A stretch of 64,000 nucleotides of DNA. Origin: Diadophis punctatus similis. Taxonomy: Eukaryota > Chordata > Lepidosauria > Squamata > Dipsadidae. The DNA is taken from assembly GCA_023053685.1 (NCBI GenBank), contig JALIGW010000004.1, forward strand, positions 85,421,399-85,485,398, read 5' to 3'. The translations under genes and the position numbers were made by a program. The notes below the pieces were generated by a model. The model did no database searches. It worked only from the letters and a program-made list of their open reading frames with translations, and was not told the origin of the DNA. Positions 1 to 11,621 of this stretch are shown here, in pieces (within the stretch, counting starts at the first letter, position 1; every line of letters begins with the position of its first letter).

Positions 1-100
1 CTATCCCGGAATCAGGAGAGCAAAATTCCCAAAGAGATACCAAGCAGCGCCTGAGGAATTATTTCTAAACTCAATCCTGAAGATCAAGGAATCGTTTCAG

Positions 101-195
101 TCCATCCCAAAGGTGTTTTTTTCCCCAAAAGGCAACTGGGCTTCGTTTTTCCTTGAAGACGTTTCGCTTCTCATCCAGGAAGCTTCTTCAGGCCT
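101..195 (-). mobile_element. Penelope-like terminal fragment, type A
   Basis: This is a short copy of a repeat that recurs about ten times here. Read on the minus strand it has a CTGAAGA box, a six-base-pair hairpin and GAAAC-GTC, then the characteristic stretch ending in a CCTTTGGG-like motif. I assign it to the terminal (pseudo-LTR) region of a Penelope-like element because such regions are known to carry hammerhead motifs. The hammerhead-like core is at 155-194. No reading frame is present. Confidence 0.55.
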
Positions 196-815
196 GCTGC
201 TAGTTCCTCCGGCTCTGCTTTTATATCCTGGGAAAACGAGAAGTCTCCAATATCACTTTCTCACTGAGTAATCGCAAAAGGAACAGCATGGTGGCAATAA
301 TCACCTTCCTCTCCAAGAGCTCAGGACACAGCTAAGGAGCGAAAGGGGATTATTGGTGGCCTCTGTATAGCCCTTCTCCTGCTCCCCTCCCTTTCCCTCC
401 CCTCCCCTTCCTTCTCTTGCCCTTAAACAGTAAGCAAGTTATGCAGACTTTGAACGGGAAAAGTGTTCTCTCCCCAGCGGTAAAAAAAAATCAGCCATTA
501 ATTTATAGTGCAATATGGGAAGGTGATTAATGTAAAAATAGCCCAGCGAGCTTCAATGTGTCTTTTCTGATAAGCAGAGAAATGTAGGAGGAAGTAGCAC
601 CTTGATTTCATTTCTCTGGGGATGCAGCGGTGACCAAGTCAGAAGTGGATCCAGGGTTTTCTCAGAACCTATTTCATTTTCATCGGGGATTTGAACCTGC
701 AAATTGCACTTCCTCATATTTCTTCTCCTTGGCAGGAGAAGCCGAGATAAGACTCAGCTGGTAGAATGCCAGACTTGCATTCCTCAGGATGAATACTGAC
801 GGAGGAGGCTATCTA
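196..815. other. No gene or repeat recognised
   Basis: Ordinary mixed sequence with a short CCCTCC-rich pyrimidine patch near 370-420. I see no gene, RNA or recognisable transposon in it. Confidence 0.5.
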
Positions 816-1300
816 TAGCTCAGGGTTGAAATGAGGGGTCCTTGGTGCTCTCCGAACTTGGTGGTTTTCTTGCAGACGTTTCAGGACCCAACTAGGGAAT
901 ATCCTCAGTGCTAGAAGGGTTTGCAGGGAGGAGGAGGAGGAGGGGAGAACGAGGAAGAGAGGAGAAGGAGGAGAACTGTGGGTGCTCTGAGCTTGGTGGT
1001 TTTCTTGCAGATGTTTCATGACCCAACTAGGGAACATCATCAGTGCTAGAAGGGAGGAGGGTTGCATGGAGGAGGAGGATGAGGAGGACGAGGAGGAGGA
1101 GAACAGTGGATGCTCTCTGAGCTTCTTGTAGATGTTTTATTATCCAGCTGGGTAACATTGTCATGTACTATTACTTATCACATTATCAGTGTTACCTGGT
1201 GCTGATGATATTACCTAGTTTGGGTACCAAACTAGGCAGAAAAGTCTGCAAGAAAGCCACCAAGCTCAGAGACCACCAAGGAGCCGCCTTCAGGAAGAAG
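816..1300. mobile_element. Cluster of Penelope-like type B terminal units
   Basis: Four related units follow one another: minus-strand units with cores at about 875-908, 1010-1043 and 1131-1163, and a plus-strand unit from 1202. Each carries the type B pattern: a CTGATGA-like box, a hairpin near GTTACC/GGTAAT, a GAAAC-like box and TGCAAGAAA. GGA-rich spacers separate them. The last two are head to head. This resembles the tandem or inverted pseudo-LTRs of Penelope-like elements. All units are mutated to some degree. Confidence 0.55.
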
Positions 1301-2565
1301 GTGGGTAGTGAGAGAAGGGTCAGTTTTCCCCCAAGCCCCTAAGCCTGGCTGATACTTGCTTCAAAAGCAGGAGGTAGAGCAGCCTATACTACTTTGAACC
1401 CTGGATTGATTTCTAAAGTTTCATAAAGTTTCCCGGACGTAAGAAAGAACAAATAAAAAAAGCTACTACTTCAAGAAAATAAGTTGTAGCCTATTTTGTT
1501 CTATGCTGTGCTAGCTTCCTTCTTTCTTTTTAATTACTTTCCAGCACTGTCTATCTGGACCCAATGGGTTTAGCCGATTGCTGCTTTTCTCCCCCTATAT
1601 AAAAAATTATTGAAATCAATACCTGGTTTTTGTTCTGCTGCAGAACATTTAATGACGTACCCAGATAAGTTGTACTTTCTCTTGATTACCTCCATTTTTT
1701 CTCCCAAAGAGATCTTCACCATTTTGAAGGCAAAGCTTGTAATGAAATATTCAGCTCATACCAGGCATGTGGGCGAAACCTGGGTATCTCCACCTTGGCG
1801 ACATTAAAACACGTGGAGTCCTGGCTAGAGAATTCTAGGAGTTGGAAGCCCACTCCTCTGAAAAGTGAAAAGTAGTTGAGAAACATTGGACCAAGCAATA
1901 CAAAATAGGCCCCTTGAAGAATTGGTATGGGCACAGCTATCGCACAACTGGAGTGGAGTTGTTGGTACCACAGAGACGTGATGTTAAGGATACTAAGGGT
2001 GAGAACAGCAATGGACATCACTGCAAAAGTTGAGAAGAGGACAGAATCTTCCGATAGTCCCGTGTGAGGATAAGTCTGCAAACAACAGATATTTTGGACA
2101 GATATTTTGGTAGTTAATGTTAGTATTAATAATGGCTTTGTCCTTTCTTGCATTTTCATTTTCTTCTGACACCAATTCTCCCTCCCCAATTATCTATCAA
2201 TTTACTCCTCAAATGCTCTCTCTCTATCAAGGAGCAGGTTGCGGTAAATAAAAGCATTAAAGGTTGGGATTTTCCACTGGACTTTTTATGATTGCTGATG
2301 GAAGAGAGAGAGAGGCCCAGTCTGGATACAGAAACAAGTGACATCTGCTTCTTGAATTATTATTTTTGGCTGGGAAATGTCAGAATGAGACTTATTATAT
2401 CAGCCTTCTCCTAGGAAACGATATTGATTCCCTGGAAACAAATAACCACGTATCATGCAATTAAAACGATCCGTTGGAGGCTCCACTTCGTCTCTGTTGT
2501 TAACAAGGCTGTCAGAAGTACGAGTGCTCTGTGCCTTGGCTTGGCTCCGTAGCAAAATGAGAATA
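1301..2565. other. Mostly unrecognised sequence
   Basis: No gene is supported. A 157-codon minus-strand frame at 1716-2189 has no recognisable domain and overlaps a decayed palindromic repeat at about 1782-1895 (an AGAATTCTAGGAGTTG-type copy), so I treat it as chance. Confidence 0.45.
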
Positions 2566-2567
2566 TA

Positions 2568-2933
2568 CAGTAGTCCTTGACTTACAACAGTTAATTTAGC
2601 GACTATTCAAAGTTACGACAACACCAAAAAAGTGACTTAGGACCATTTTTCACATTTATGGCCATAGTTGCATCCTCATGGTCATCCAAATTTGGAAGCT
2701 TGCCAATTGACTTGTGTTTATGAAGGCTGCAATGTCACTTGATCCCCTTTTGGGACCTTCTGACCAGCAAAGTCCATGGGAAAGCCAGATTCACTTAACA
2801 AACGGGTTACTAACTTAGCCACTGCAGCGATTCACTTAACAATGGTGGCAAGAAAGGTTGTAAAATGGGGCCAAACTCACTTAACAAATTTCTCAGCAAC
2901 ATACATTTTGGGTTCCATTGTGGTCGTATCCTG
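2568..2933 (+). mobile_element. Tc1/mariner-type MITE, right end eroded
   Basis: Starts with CAGTAGTCCTTGACTTA next to a TA dinucleotide and ends with CTG-TA, as expected for insertion at TA. The interior (lines such as CACTTAACAA and GGCAAGAAAGG) matches the full copy at 56964-57363 in the opposite orientation. The right inverted repeat has lost most of its bases. Non-autonomous: there is no transposase frame. Confidence 0.7.
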
Positions 2934-2940
2934 TATATGC

Positions 2941-3012
2941 ATGTATACATACGTACGTATGTATGTATGTATGTATGTATGTATGTATGTATGTATTATG
3001 TATGTACAGTAT
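2941..3012. repeat. (TATG)n microsatellite
   Basis: About a dozen GTAT/TATG units directly follow the MITE end, with one interruption near 2998. Confidence 0.9.
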
Positions 3013-3299
3013 GTACAGGCTTCCCATATGTGGACATAAAGTTTTACTCCAACACATTCTATAAAGGATGGTCACATATCATTGTAATTGTCTATATATG
3101 ATTTACATCTGTAAGCAACTCATTCAATACTCATGATATTCCCCGTAGCTGTGAAAGTTGGCCCTTAAAAAAACAAGACAGGAAGAAAACCGACTTGTTT
3201 GAGCTGTGGTGCTGGAGAAGGTTCCTGCGTATTTCTTGGACAGCAAAGGTGACCAACAGCAAGCCCTGGAGCGCTTCACACCAGACATGTCAGTAGAAG

Positions 3300-3545
3300 G
3301 CAAACAAAACCATGAAACTGCATCCCACTTACTTTGGCCATGTCATGTGGGGGAAAATAATGATGTTGGGAAGTGTTAGCAGTAAAAGGAAACCAGGATA
3401 TCAAGGAACATGGTGGCTGGACACCATCAAAGCTGACACCAGCCAGAGTATAGAACAACTCAAAGAAGCAGTGCAAGGTCAGAAGATGTGGAGAGACCTG
3501 GCCCATAGAATCACCAAGAGAGTTGGACACCTTTGGATATCCATC
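3300..3545 (+). mobile_element. RTE/BovB-like LINE, C-terminal remnant
   Basis: The plus-strand frame from 3312 encodes the familiar end of RTE-clade reverse transcriptases: a YFGHVM block, then WWLD, then a WRDLAHR-like block close to the end. A better-preserved BovB end lies at 18921-19272. This copy is more diverged, 5'-truncated, and runs into a trinucleotide repeat. Confidence 0.65.
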
Positions 3546-3561
3546 CATCTGAATGGATATT

Positions 3562-3741
3562 GTCTTCTTCTTCTTCTTCTTCTTCTTCTTCTTCTTCTTC
3601 TTCTTCTTCTTCTTCTTCTTCTTCTTCTTCTTCTTCTTCTTCTTCTTCTTCTTCTTCTTCTTCTTCTTCTTCTCCTCCTCCTCCTCCTCCTCCTCCTCCT
3701 CCTCCTCCTCCTCCTCCTCCTCCTCCTCCTCCTCCTCCTCC
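3562..3741. repeat. (CTT)n followed by (CTC)n microsatellite
   Basis: About 110 bases of CTT units switch to about 70 bases of CTC units. Long poly-Leu, poly-Ser, poly-Phe, poly-Lys and poly-Arg frames across it are repeat translations, not genes. Confidence 0.95.
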
Positions 3742-4915
3742 CCATCAATACTCACAAGTAACATGTCGTCCGTCTGCTAAATGGGGCCATCCTTTTATCC
3801 TTCCTACTGCTTTCTTGGTGGTAAGACAGGCATGGGCAACCTGTTTGTCCAGCCATCAGCTTCTGCATAAGAGGTATATAATTCCAAATTATATTGGAAT
3901 GGAAATATTAAACTTTCCCTCAAAATTAAATTAACATGTGTAATGACTTTTTAATGAAATACAATTTATTTTTTATTAAAATTATGATTTAATATTGCAA
4001 CACACATACGTAACATATATCTGTGCAAACACATGCACACACATCAGTACGTGTATTTTATAAATTAATATTAATGTGTAATATTAATATGAATTAATGT
4101 TAATTCATATTGCAAAAATGAGATTCAATGAAGTGCTGTTCTCATTGCATTTCCAGCCAGATGTACTGTAGGAGTCTGAAAAATTACCTTTTGTTAAATA
4201 AGCCACAATCCAAGATTTATTGAATATTTTGATAATATTTTGATAAAGATGTTAAGACTATTTCTGGTTTTTTACTACACCCAGATTTAGCTCCGTGGCT
4301 GGGACTATTCACTATCTGCCTACAGATTTGCTTCTCTAGCTACTTAAATAGGTTTGAGCTTATGAATCAAACTTGTTGAAACGAAGGTTTTCAAAACATT
4401 TTATTTCATGTAACAGAGGCAGAAACAAATATAATTATAGTAACTTCCTACTTTCAGAAAAATAGTCACTTCTGAAGCACATCGTTTAGAGGCCTTTTGG
4501 AGTATTTTATTCTCATACTTCAATATTACAATATTACTCTAATGAAATATCTTCTTCCAAAGTTACTAAAGGTTTCTTTCAATTTTTTTCCCTCTTCCAG
4601 TGCAAAATCAGCATAAAACTCAAGTGGGAACAATTCCTTTTTCTGCCTGACTCTTTCTTAAGATTCATCAAACCCTTAAATTATTTGAAGTCAAAACTCA
4701 TTACCTTTCCTCTAAGATACAGAACGTTTATATTTCCCTTTCAAAACCCTTTTCTCCCTATCTGAGTCACTCTAGGCGTCTCTATAGTGGTACAAATGTA
4801 TTCTATTCTTTACTTTTGCTTTTAATTAAAACTGGATACAAGACATATCACCGAATTCCTATAATACAATGTCGTGCATGGAATACGATGTCATATTTAT
4901 TACAGCCCCCAAGAT
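3742..4915. other. AT-rich sequence without recognised genes
   Basis: AT-rich, apparently single-copy sequence. It contains a perfect hairpin at 4086-4111 but no supported gene or RNA. Confidence 0.5.
4086..4111. repeat. Perfect AT-rich hairpin
   Basis: Arms AATATGAATTAA and TTAATTCATATT of 12 bases each, with a two-base loop. Probably chance or cruciform-prone AT-rich DNA. Confidence 0.7.
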
Positions 4916-4985
4916 CCTAATTTTGCCATATATACCACCTTGAGTACCACGGCCACACTTAAAGAAATATGTGGATGAATTGGAA
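4916..4985. repeat. Left copy of 70-bp direct repeat flanking a LINE end
   Basis: Matches 5622-5691 over 70 bases with six mismatches by eye. The two copies bracket the LINE 3' end and its microsatellite, so they look like a long target-site duplication. Confidence 0.75.
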
Positions 4986-5459
4986 GGGGTTGATGAATTG
5001 GAAGGTTGCTGTGAAAATATTTACAGACCCCTCGCATCCTGGACATAAATTGCTTCAACTCCTACCCTCAAAACGATGCTATAGAGCACTGCACACCAAG
5101 ACAACTAGACACAAGAACAGTTTTCCCCCAATGCCATAACTCTGCTAAACAAATAATTCCCTCACCACTGTCAAACTATTCACTAAGGCTGCATTACTAT
5201 TACTATTACTATCTTCTCATCATTCCTACCACCCATTCTCCTTCCACTTATGACTGCATGACTGTAACTTGGTTGCTTGTATCCTTACAAGTTATATTGA
5301 TATTGATTGTTTCCTGATTGCTTATTTGTACCCTATGACTATCATTATGTGTTGTACTTTATGACTCTTGATAAACGTATCTTTTCTTTTATGTACACTG
5401 AGAGCATATGCACCAAAGACGAATTCCTTGTGTGTCCAATCACACTTGGCCAATAAAGA
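4986..5459 (+). mobile_element. LINE 3' end (CR1/L2 group) with short coding remnant
   Basis: Near 5025-5140 the plus strand encodes a TDPSHPGHKLLQLLPS-like segment and then a TRHKNSF-like segment. That is the characteristic C-terminus of one CR1/L2-group LINE lineage. It is followed by a 3' untranslated region with the recurring words CACCAAAGACGAATTCCTTG and TGGCCAATAAAG. The same 3' end recurs at 22076, 35299 and 37858, each time joined to an AATTC/ATTCT microsatellite. 5'-truncated. Confidence 0.65.
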
Positions 5460-5621
5460 ATTCAATTCAATTCAATTCAATTCTGTTCTGTTCTGTTCTG
5501 TTCTGTTCTGCTCTGCTCTGCTCTGCTCTGCTCTACTCTACTCTACTCTACTCTACTCTACTCTACTCTACTCTACTCTACTCTACTCTACTCTACTCTA
5601 CTCTACTCTATTCTATTCTTC
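5460..5621. repeat. Pentanucleotide array (AATTC, TTCTG, CTCTG, CTCTA)
   Basis: Units change in order along the array: AATTC, TTCTG, CTCTG, CTCTA, then ATTCT. It starts at the exact end of the LINE, consistent with growth from the LINE tail. Confidence 0.95.
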
Positions 5622-5691
5622 CCTAATTTTGTCATATATGCCACCTTGAGTACCACGGCCGCACTTAAAGAAATATTCAGATGAATTGGAA
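5622..5691. repeat. Right copy of 70-bp direct repeat
   Basis: Partner of 4916-4985. Differences are scattered single bases plus a cluster of three near the end. Confidence 0.75.
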
Positions 5692-6526
5692 TGCCTACAT
5701 CATTTAAAAAACTTGCTGAATATCCAGGTCAACGTAAAAACAGAAATATTAGATGTAAACATTATATAGACATATTATTCATTTCAGAAGTCCTTAGCAA
5801 TGGCAAGAAATATTCTAATAGGTTTTGTTAAACCATTTTATATGAGAGACTGCAAAGCTTGGAGTAGTAAGTTCTCCCAGGAATATCTTATGGGGGAGAA
5901 AAGCTAATGAGAGATTTATTTGGCCATGTTTGACCCTAGTCAGCAACATGCAAATGCTTTCCTCCTCATCAATCATTCACTCTATTTCTTCTTCCAAATC
6001 CATCTATTCCCCCCCTCCCATCTTTCTTTCCACCCATCTCCTACTTTCAACGTATCAAAGAAAATGCTCTTTGATATATTAAAACTTCCACGCATTCTCC
6101 CTGCTGGGAATGCACAAAAGGCCATTCTTAACTCTCTATTCTGAAGCTTTAAAAATATAATCCCATCTTTTTTTGGGGGGTGGGGGGGTAACTCTGCATA
6201 CTTGAAATGAAAGCTGATTCTTGATTTACCTCATCAGCTGAAAGACCTTCCCCAGTTCTGGGCTTTATCTCATGTTCCCCTAGCAACACCACGAACACGT
6301 CCTGGTATCCATTTTTGAATATTATCTTCTCATCATGTTGCCTTTGTCTCATCTCCAGCCTACAGCTAAGACTGTGAATGTTAAACTTTACTTCAGCACA
6401 AGGCCCAGCCCTGCCTTCAGCTGTCCTTGAAGGCCATACAGGAAGAGTCCCTATCTGGAGAGACAATGCTCCTGTGATTCTAGACATGTAGAAACAACAG
6501 GGCATGCACTGATTGGTTGCAGGAAT
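5692..6526. other. No gene recognised
   Basis: Mixed sequence with a G-rich run at about 6172-6189. A 118-codon minus-strand frame at 6149-6505 has no recognisable motif. Confidence 0.45.
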
Positions 6527-6884
6527 TGGGTAGGTCTAGTCTAATGAAGAGAAGGACCAGGGGTGACATCGTAGCAGGATTTCAAAATTTGAGGGGCTGC
6601 CATAGAGAGGAGGGGGTCAACCTTATTCTTCAAAGCACCTGAAGGCAGGACAAGACACAATGGATAGAAACTCATCAAGGAGAGAAGCAACCTGGAACCA
6701 AGGAGAAATTTCCTGACAGTGAGGACAATTAACCAGTGGAAGGGCTTGTCTCCAGAAGTTGTGGAAGCTGCATCACTGGAGGCTTTTAAGAAGAGATTGG
6801 ACAACCATTTGTCTGAAATGGTAGAGGGTTTCCTGCCTGAGCAAGGGGTTGGACTAGAAGACCTCCAAGGTCCCTCCCAATTCT
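6527..6884 (+). mobile_element. CR1 LINE 3' end
   Basis: The plus strand encodes the terminal CR1 reverse-transcriptase region, with motifs such as TRGD, INQWKGL, PEVVEA and FKKRLDNHLSEM. It then has the conserved 3' end (GGTTGGACTAGAAGACC, CCAAGGTCCC). It is 5'-truncated and carries internal frame damage. The tail passes straight into a TTCTG array. It matches the longer copy at 58290-59069. Confidence 0.85.
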
Positions 6885-7499
6885 GTTTATTCTATTCTGT
6901 TCTGTTCTGTTCTGTTTTGTTTTGTTTTGTTCTGTTCTATTATTCTGTTCTGTTCTGTTCTGTTCTGTTCTGTTCTGTTCTGTTCTGTTCTGTTCTGTTC
7001 TGTTCTTCTATTCTATTCTATTCTATTCTATTCTATTCTATTCTATTCTATTCTATTCTATTCTATTCTATTCCATTCCATTCCATTCCATTCCATTCCA
7101 TTCCATATTTTCTATTCTATTCTATTCTATTCTATTCTATTCTATTCTATTCTATTCTATTCTATTCCATTCCATTCCATTCCATTCCATTCCATTCCAT
7201 TCCATTCCCTCCCCTCCCCTATTCTATTCTATTCTATTCTATTCTATTCTATTCTATTCTATTCTATTCTATTCTATTCTATTCCATATTTTCTATTCTA
7301 TTCTATTCTATTCTATTCTATTCTATTCTATTCTATTCTATTCTATTCCATATTTTCTATTCTATTCTATTCTATTCTATTCTATTCTATTCTATTCTAT
7401 TCTATTCTATTCTATTCTATTCTATTCTATTCTATTCTACTCTACTCTACTCTACTCTACTCTACTCTACTCTACTCTACTCTACTCTACTCTACTCTG
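6885..7499. repeat. 615-bp composite pentanucleotide array
   Basis: Blocks of TTCTG, TTCTA, TTCCA, CTCCC and finally TCTAC units. A CATATTTT interruption appears at about 7104, 7286 and 7350, always after a TTCCA unit, so segments of the array were probably duplicated. Frames of 200-260 codons across it are artefacts of the repeat. Confidence 0.95.
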
Positions 7500-9009
7500 T
7501 ATTATGATAGATGTGAAGTTTCCAAAAGATGCCCTAATTAATTCAGTTTGCCATCTACGTCCATCTATTGCTCCTACCCTTTAGATGCCTTTTAAAACTT
7601 TTTGAGACTTTAAAAATATGTTTAGCTTTTAATATGTCATTTTATTTTGCAGTATGTTTTTCAATTTCTCATATCCCATCCTCCTTATGCTGGTCTTTGA
7701 CCATCATAATAGTTTGATTTGACATGACATTTCATTTCCTTTCATTTTTGAAGCCTACTGTAGTTTTCCTGTACCTTGGCCCTATTTGAAATATTAATAC
7801 CAGATAAATTGAGAATTTCCCTTCCTCCAAAGCAGGCTAGGTAGCAAATATTCTCTGTTTCCAGTGTGGTTGTAGGCAGTTCTCTGCCTTCAAAACTTCC
7901 TTGAACCCCTGCTAAAATTCCTTATGGACAGTGAGTTTCACAGCCTTTATCCAACAAATGACCAGGGTTTTACGTGTGTTGGAGAATGGCACAGTATTAC
8001 TTACCCAAAATGATTCGGAGGTGTATTCTGTATCTCTTTGAACTGGAGTTTTTGCTGAACATGGAAAGAACCCACCCTTTTAATTCAACTATCAGGCTGA
8101 TTCCCACTGATCATTTTGCTTTCTAAAGCGAACGATTGTATTCTCTTTTGCAGCACTGGGCTATTATTTAATTTAGTCTGAATTCATTCTCTGTGATGAT
8201 CTGTTCAGAGTTATCTGTAGACAAATGGAAATGATGCCCCAAATTGAAAGAATTCAACGGGGCTGGCTTAGTATTATGCTAATGAAGCTTTGGTTCGCTT
8301 TATCAGCTCCACAGGTCTGTTCAAGGTTAAAAGAGCTTTACCGAAAGAAGCTTTTTTGTTGTGCCTTTAAGGCTAACTTCTCTCTTTAAAAAAAAGAAGC
8401 AGCAGCAGCAGCAGCAGCTGATAGATTCTTTCATATAGAGAAATGGTTCTTCTTCCAAATCGCAGAAACCTATATGCTTAATCAGAGCACCCTGCCAAGA
8501 GCTCAGATTGGTAGAGAGACTGAATGCGGAGAATTTCTGCACAATAGCAGATCGTTTTAGGCCGATGATAAAAGCCATGATCAGCTTACCAGCTCCGAAG
8601 GCAGGAAGATGAGAAAGAGGGGATCTGTCTCTGGATGTCCCTTATACACGTCACTGCAGGACTCAAACGGTGCGAGTTGATCAAAGGAAACACAGCAGAT
8701 CAGACCAAGAAAGACATGCGGCTGGAATGTCTCTCTGTGCATTCGGGCAAAAAATACATTTGGTTAATGTCCCCCACACCATCGGCCTTTGATGTTGCGT
8801 GGAAGTTATTGGGGGTCTCAAGGGGAACTTAACCTTGGTCCCGTTTCATTCATTAGAACCCCCTGTTGCACTGCACACCCAAGAGCTGCCTACGTTCCTT
8901 TGAAAAGTCACTTAACATTGTGTGTGTCGTTTAACACAAAGGGTGTAGATAGGCCAATGCTACTGTTTGCTCCAAAAAACCAATTATTGTATTGGGAGGT
9001 TTTTATTTA
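7500..9009. other. Apparently single-copy sequence
   Basis: No gene or transposon recognised. A short AGC run is at 8397-8418. The stretch 8095-8330 is free of repeats and of balanced composition, so it could be a conserved non-coding element, but that cannot be judged from one sequence. Confidence 0.4.
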
Positions 9010-9175
9010 GAAACCCGGTTTTATTTTATTTATTTATTTTGTCAAGTACATATTGGTAATATACATAGATATAACATTGTTTATATACATAAGATGGGTA
9101 CTGATAAGAGGGACGGTAGGCACGCTGGTGCGCTTATGCACGCCCTTTACTTCTGTAAAATTTGTAAGTCAAATT
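9010..9175 (-). mobile_element. Retroelement 3' tail, family not certain
   Basis: On the minus strand the sequence reads towards TTGACAAAATAAATAAATAAA after a block containing GTGCATAAGCGCACC. I recognise it as a common squamate interspersed-repeat tail, probably of a LINE, but cannot name the family. Confidence 0.45.
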
Positions 9176-9289
9176 TCTAAGATCAGAGAGAATCTTTGCC
9201 TGATCTAGTCTTACTGGGGGCTTATCATCAACTTCTGAGGTTTGATTGGGGATCAAAATTTTGGGTTTTGGTGATCAGATAAGTTTGTT

Positions 9290-9395
9290 GAAGAGCCGTG
9301 GTGGTGCAGTGGATAGAATGCAGTATTGCAGGCTGACTCTGCCCACTGCCAGGAGTTATCAAGGACCCAAAAGCAACCCCAGGACCACAGGGTGA
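9290..9395 (+). mobile_element. Truncated tRNA-derived SINE head
   Basis: GTGGTGCAGTGGATAGAATG followed by CAGTATTGCAGGCTGACT matches the 5' halves of the SINEs at 11922 and 38240. The 3' part is missing. Confidence 0.6.
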
Positions 9396-9439
9396 GGGCT
9401 GTCCATCAAAATATCAAAACTGGGTCATAAGTAGCTCTG

Positions 9440-9502
9440 GGAAGGTCTGTCATCACTTCGAATGGTTTCTAAGCAACCTGTCATAAGTTGAGGAGTTCTT
9501 GT
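9440..9502 (+). mobile_element. End fragment of the Tc1/mariner-type MITE
   Basis: AATGGTTTCTAAGC then CATAAGTTGAGGAGTTCTTGTA resembles the right end of the MITE at 56964-57363. Confidence 0.5.
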
Positions 9503-9535
9503 ATTCTAATAGGTTTTGATAACTATTAACGAAAG

Positions 9536-9850
9536 ATTGAGCAGAATAACAAGAGTTGGAAGGGACCTCGGAGGTCTTCTAGTCCAACACCCTGCTCCAT
9601 TTCAGACAAATGGTTGTCCAATCTCTTCTTGAAAACTTCCAATGTTGGAGCATCCACAACTTCTGGAGGCAATTTGTTCCACTGATTTATTCTTGTTGCT
9701 GTCAGGAAATTTCTCCTTAGTTCTAGGTTGCTTCTCTCCTTGATTACCAGTAGTTTCCATCCGTTGCTTCTTGTCCTACCCTCAGGTGCTTTGGAAAATA
9801 AGTTGACCCCCTCTTCTTTGGGGCAGCCCCTTAGATATTTAGTGATGCCC
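9536..9850 (-). mobile_element. CR1 LINE 3' end
   Basis: The minus-strand frame includes KEEGVNLFSKAPEGRTRSNG, ELRRNFLTATRINQWN, LPPEVVDAP and FKKRLDNHLSEM, followed by the conserved tail (rc of GGGACCTCGGAGGTCTTCTA). 5'-truncated. No long microsatellite at this tail. Confidence 0.85.
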
Positions 9851-11588
9851 ATCAGTGTAGGGAATCCCTGTAATGAATTTGCATAATGGTTAACATGAAT
9901 TTCCAACAGATTTCTTTTATGCAGTCCAATGTCCAATATTTACGGTCTGCTGCCTCATTAGAACAAGAGTCAACACATAGTTTACTGTGTAGTATCCTAA
10001 ATTCAGCATCTTCTTTGATGCCATGTTTATGTATGATATTTGAGAGTGTCTGATAAGCAACACACACTATTTCTTTTAGCATAAGAAAACTAAAACATGC
10101 TTTTGTTTTGATGACATGCTTTTGATGTTCTATTTCTGGTAGTTGATGGCAAATTAGCTTTTACGTTTGGCATCTTGCTAAAATGAAGCATCTAGAGATA
10201 TCTCCGTCCAGAGTCCTTTAATAAGGGGACAAGGCTTTGTACATTTAAAATATGACATAATTGGAAATATTAACTGTGTTTCTCAGCTGCTGGGAGATCA
10301 GAGAGTAGGCAGCTTTTAAGCAGTGTTTTTATGAAAAACCTCGCAAAATAAATTACTCGTCCTTTTAGATTTCATAGAGGTCTTCTCTTTTTTTGATCCT
10401 TGTTTGCTTCAACTTTCACTTAGTAAAAGGGTAGACAAAGGATGGCTTTTCCATTAACTTCTCTGAAAAGTTTTCCTTCCTTCCCCACCCCCAAAGCAAG
10501 CCTTTCATTTCTAAATTGATTTAGAAATGAATTTAGGCATAATTCCGTAACAACCTCATTAAAAAATAGTCATCATCATATGAAACCGCTTAGCAGTTCA
10601 AATAGTCATTGAAATCAAACCCAGGAACAGAACACAATCCTGCAAATACATTTCTTTCTTTGCTAAATTTGGGGATCTTCTCCAGATCTTGGAATGGAGA
10701 AACCAGTCAAATTAATAAGAAATCATGGCCATTTGACAAATTTCACACCAGGACAGAGCAGAGACACACAGCTCTGTATAACTATTTGCATTTTATTAAG
10801 CATATTTTCCTTTTGACTTGAATTCTATTGTGTTTGAATGTCTGAGTGTATTGATTCCCTTTGAGAACATATTTTCTAATTGTTCCAAAATGTAATCGTT
10901 TGGCTGCTTTGATTTTGGAATATTTATCTATGTACGTTCAATAAAATAAGTATTGATTTTGAAGCACTGAGCTTCGAAAGAAGCTGAGGTGTGTGTGATT
11001 CCTTTATCAAATTGCCAAGATATAATAAATTTAGACAGAAATCTACCAAGTGAAACCGGGAAGACATTATGGGTGTTATTCCAGAGCAATTATATGAGAA
11101 TTTTGAGAAAAATTCTGGTGAACAGTTGAAAACCAAAAGCCCGGAGATAGGCAAATGTTGTTCTTGGACTGAGAAAACTGAAGTGTTATCCTAATTATCA
11201 CCAAACTATGACAGGTTATTAAACTGCATGGATTACCAGAAGCCAACATCTTGCTTTGATCAAGTTTTAGACTGCTAAATCATGATATATTTTTTTCATG
11301 AATCCAGGACTTGGCCAGATTTCGGATACTCTTGTTGGCAAGAGGCTAAACATTGCTATTCTTGGTTTTCTTGAGCTTAGTTTGGCACTTTCTCAAAGCT
11401 ACATTAACATGCCTTCCTCTCAACCTTGAGTTGACAGATAGCTACATCAGCATAAATTCTGCTCAGCCCTTGGTTAAGCTTTCTTGTGCTCTGCAGTGAG
11501 GCTGGGTGAGTAGGGCTGCCCTTACACAGTTAATGCAAGACAGGTTCAGGAGAGGGATTGATGCATTCTCCAGTTTTCTTTCACTTCC
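9851..11588. other. Apparently single-copy sequence
   Basis: No gene supported. A 76-codon minus-strand frame at 9852-10082 runs partly into the CR1 copy and has no domain I recognise. The rest is AT-rich. Confidence 0.4.
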
Positions 11589-11621
11589 ATGGTAGGACAC
11601 CTGTTGGCAGGAAAAGCAGAT

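Noticed and set aside
1716..2189. 157-codon minus-strand frame as a possible membrane protein
   Set aside because: It overlaps a decayed palindromic MITE, has no recognisable domain, and hydrophobic runs are expected from AT-rich DNA.
6172..6189. G-quadruplex candidate in a G run
   Set aside because: Only two long G runs are present, so a four-tract quadruplex is weakly supported.
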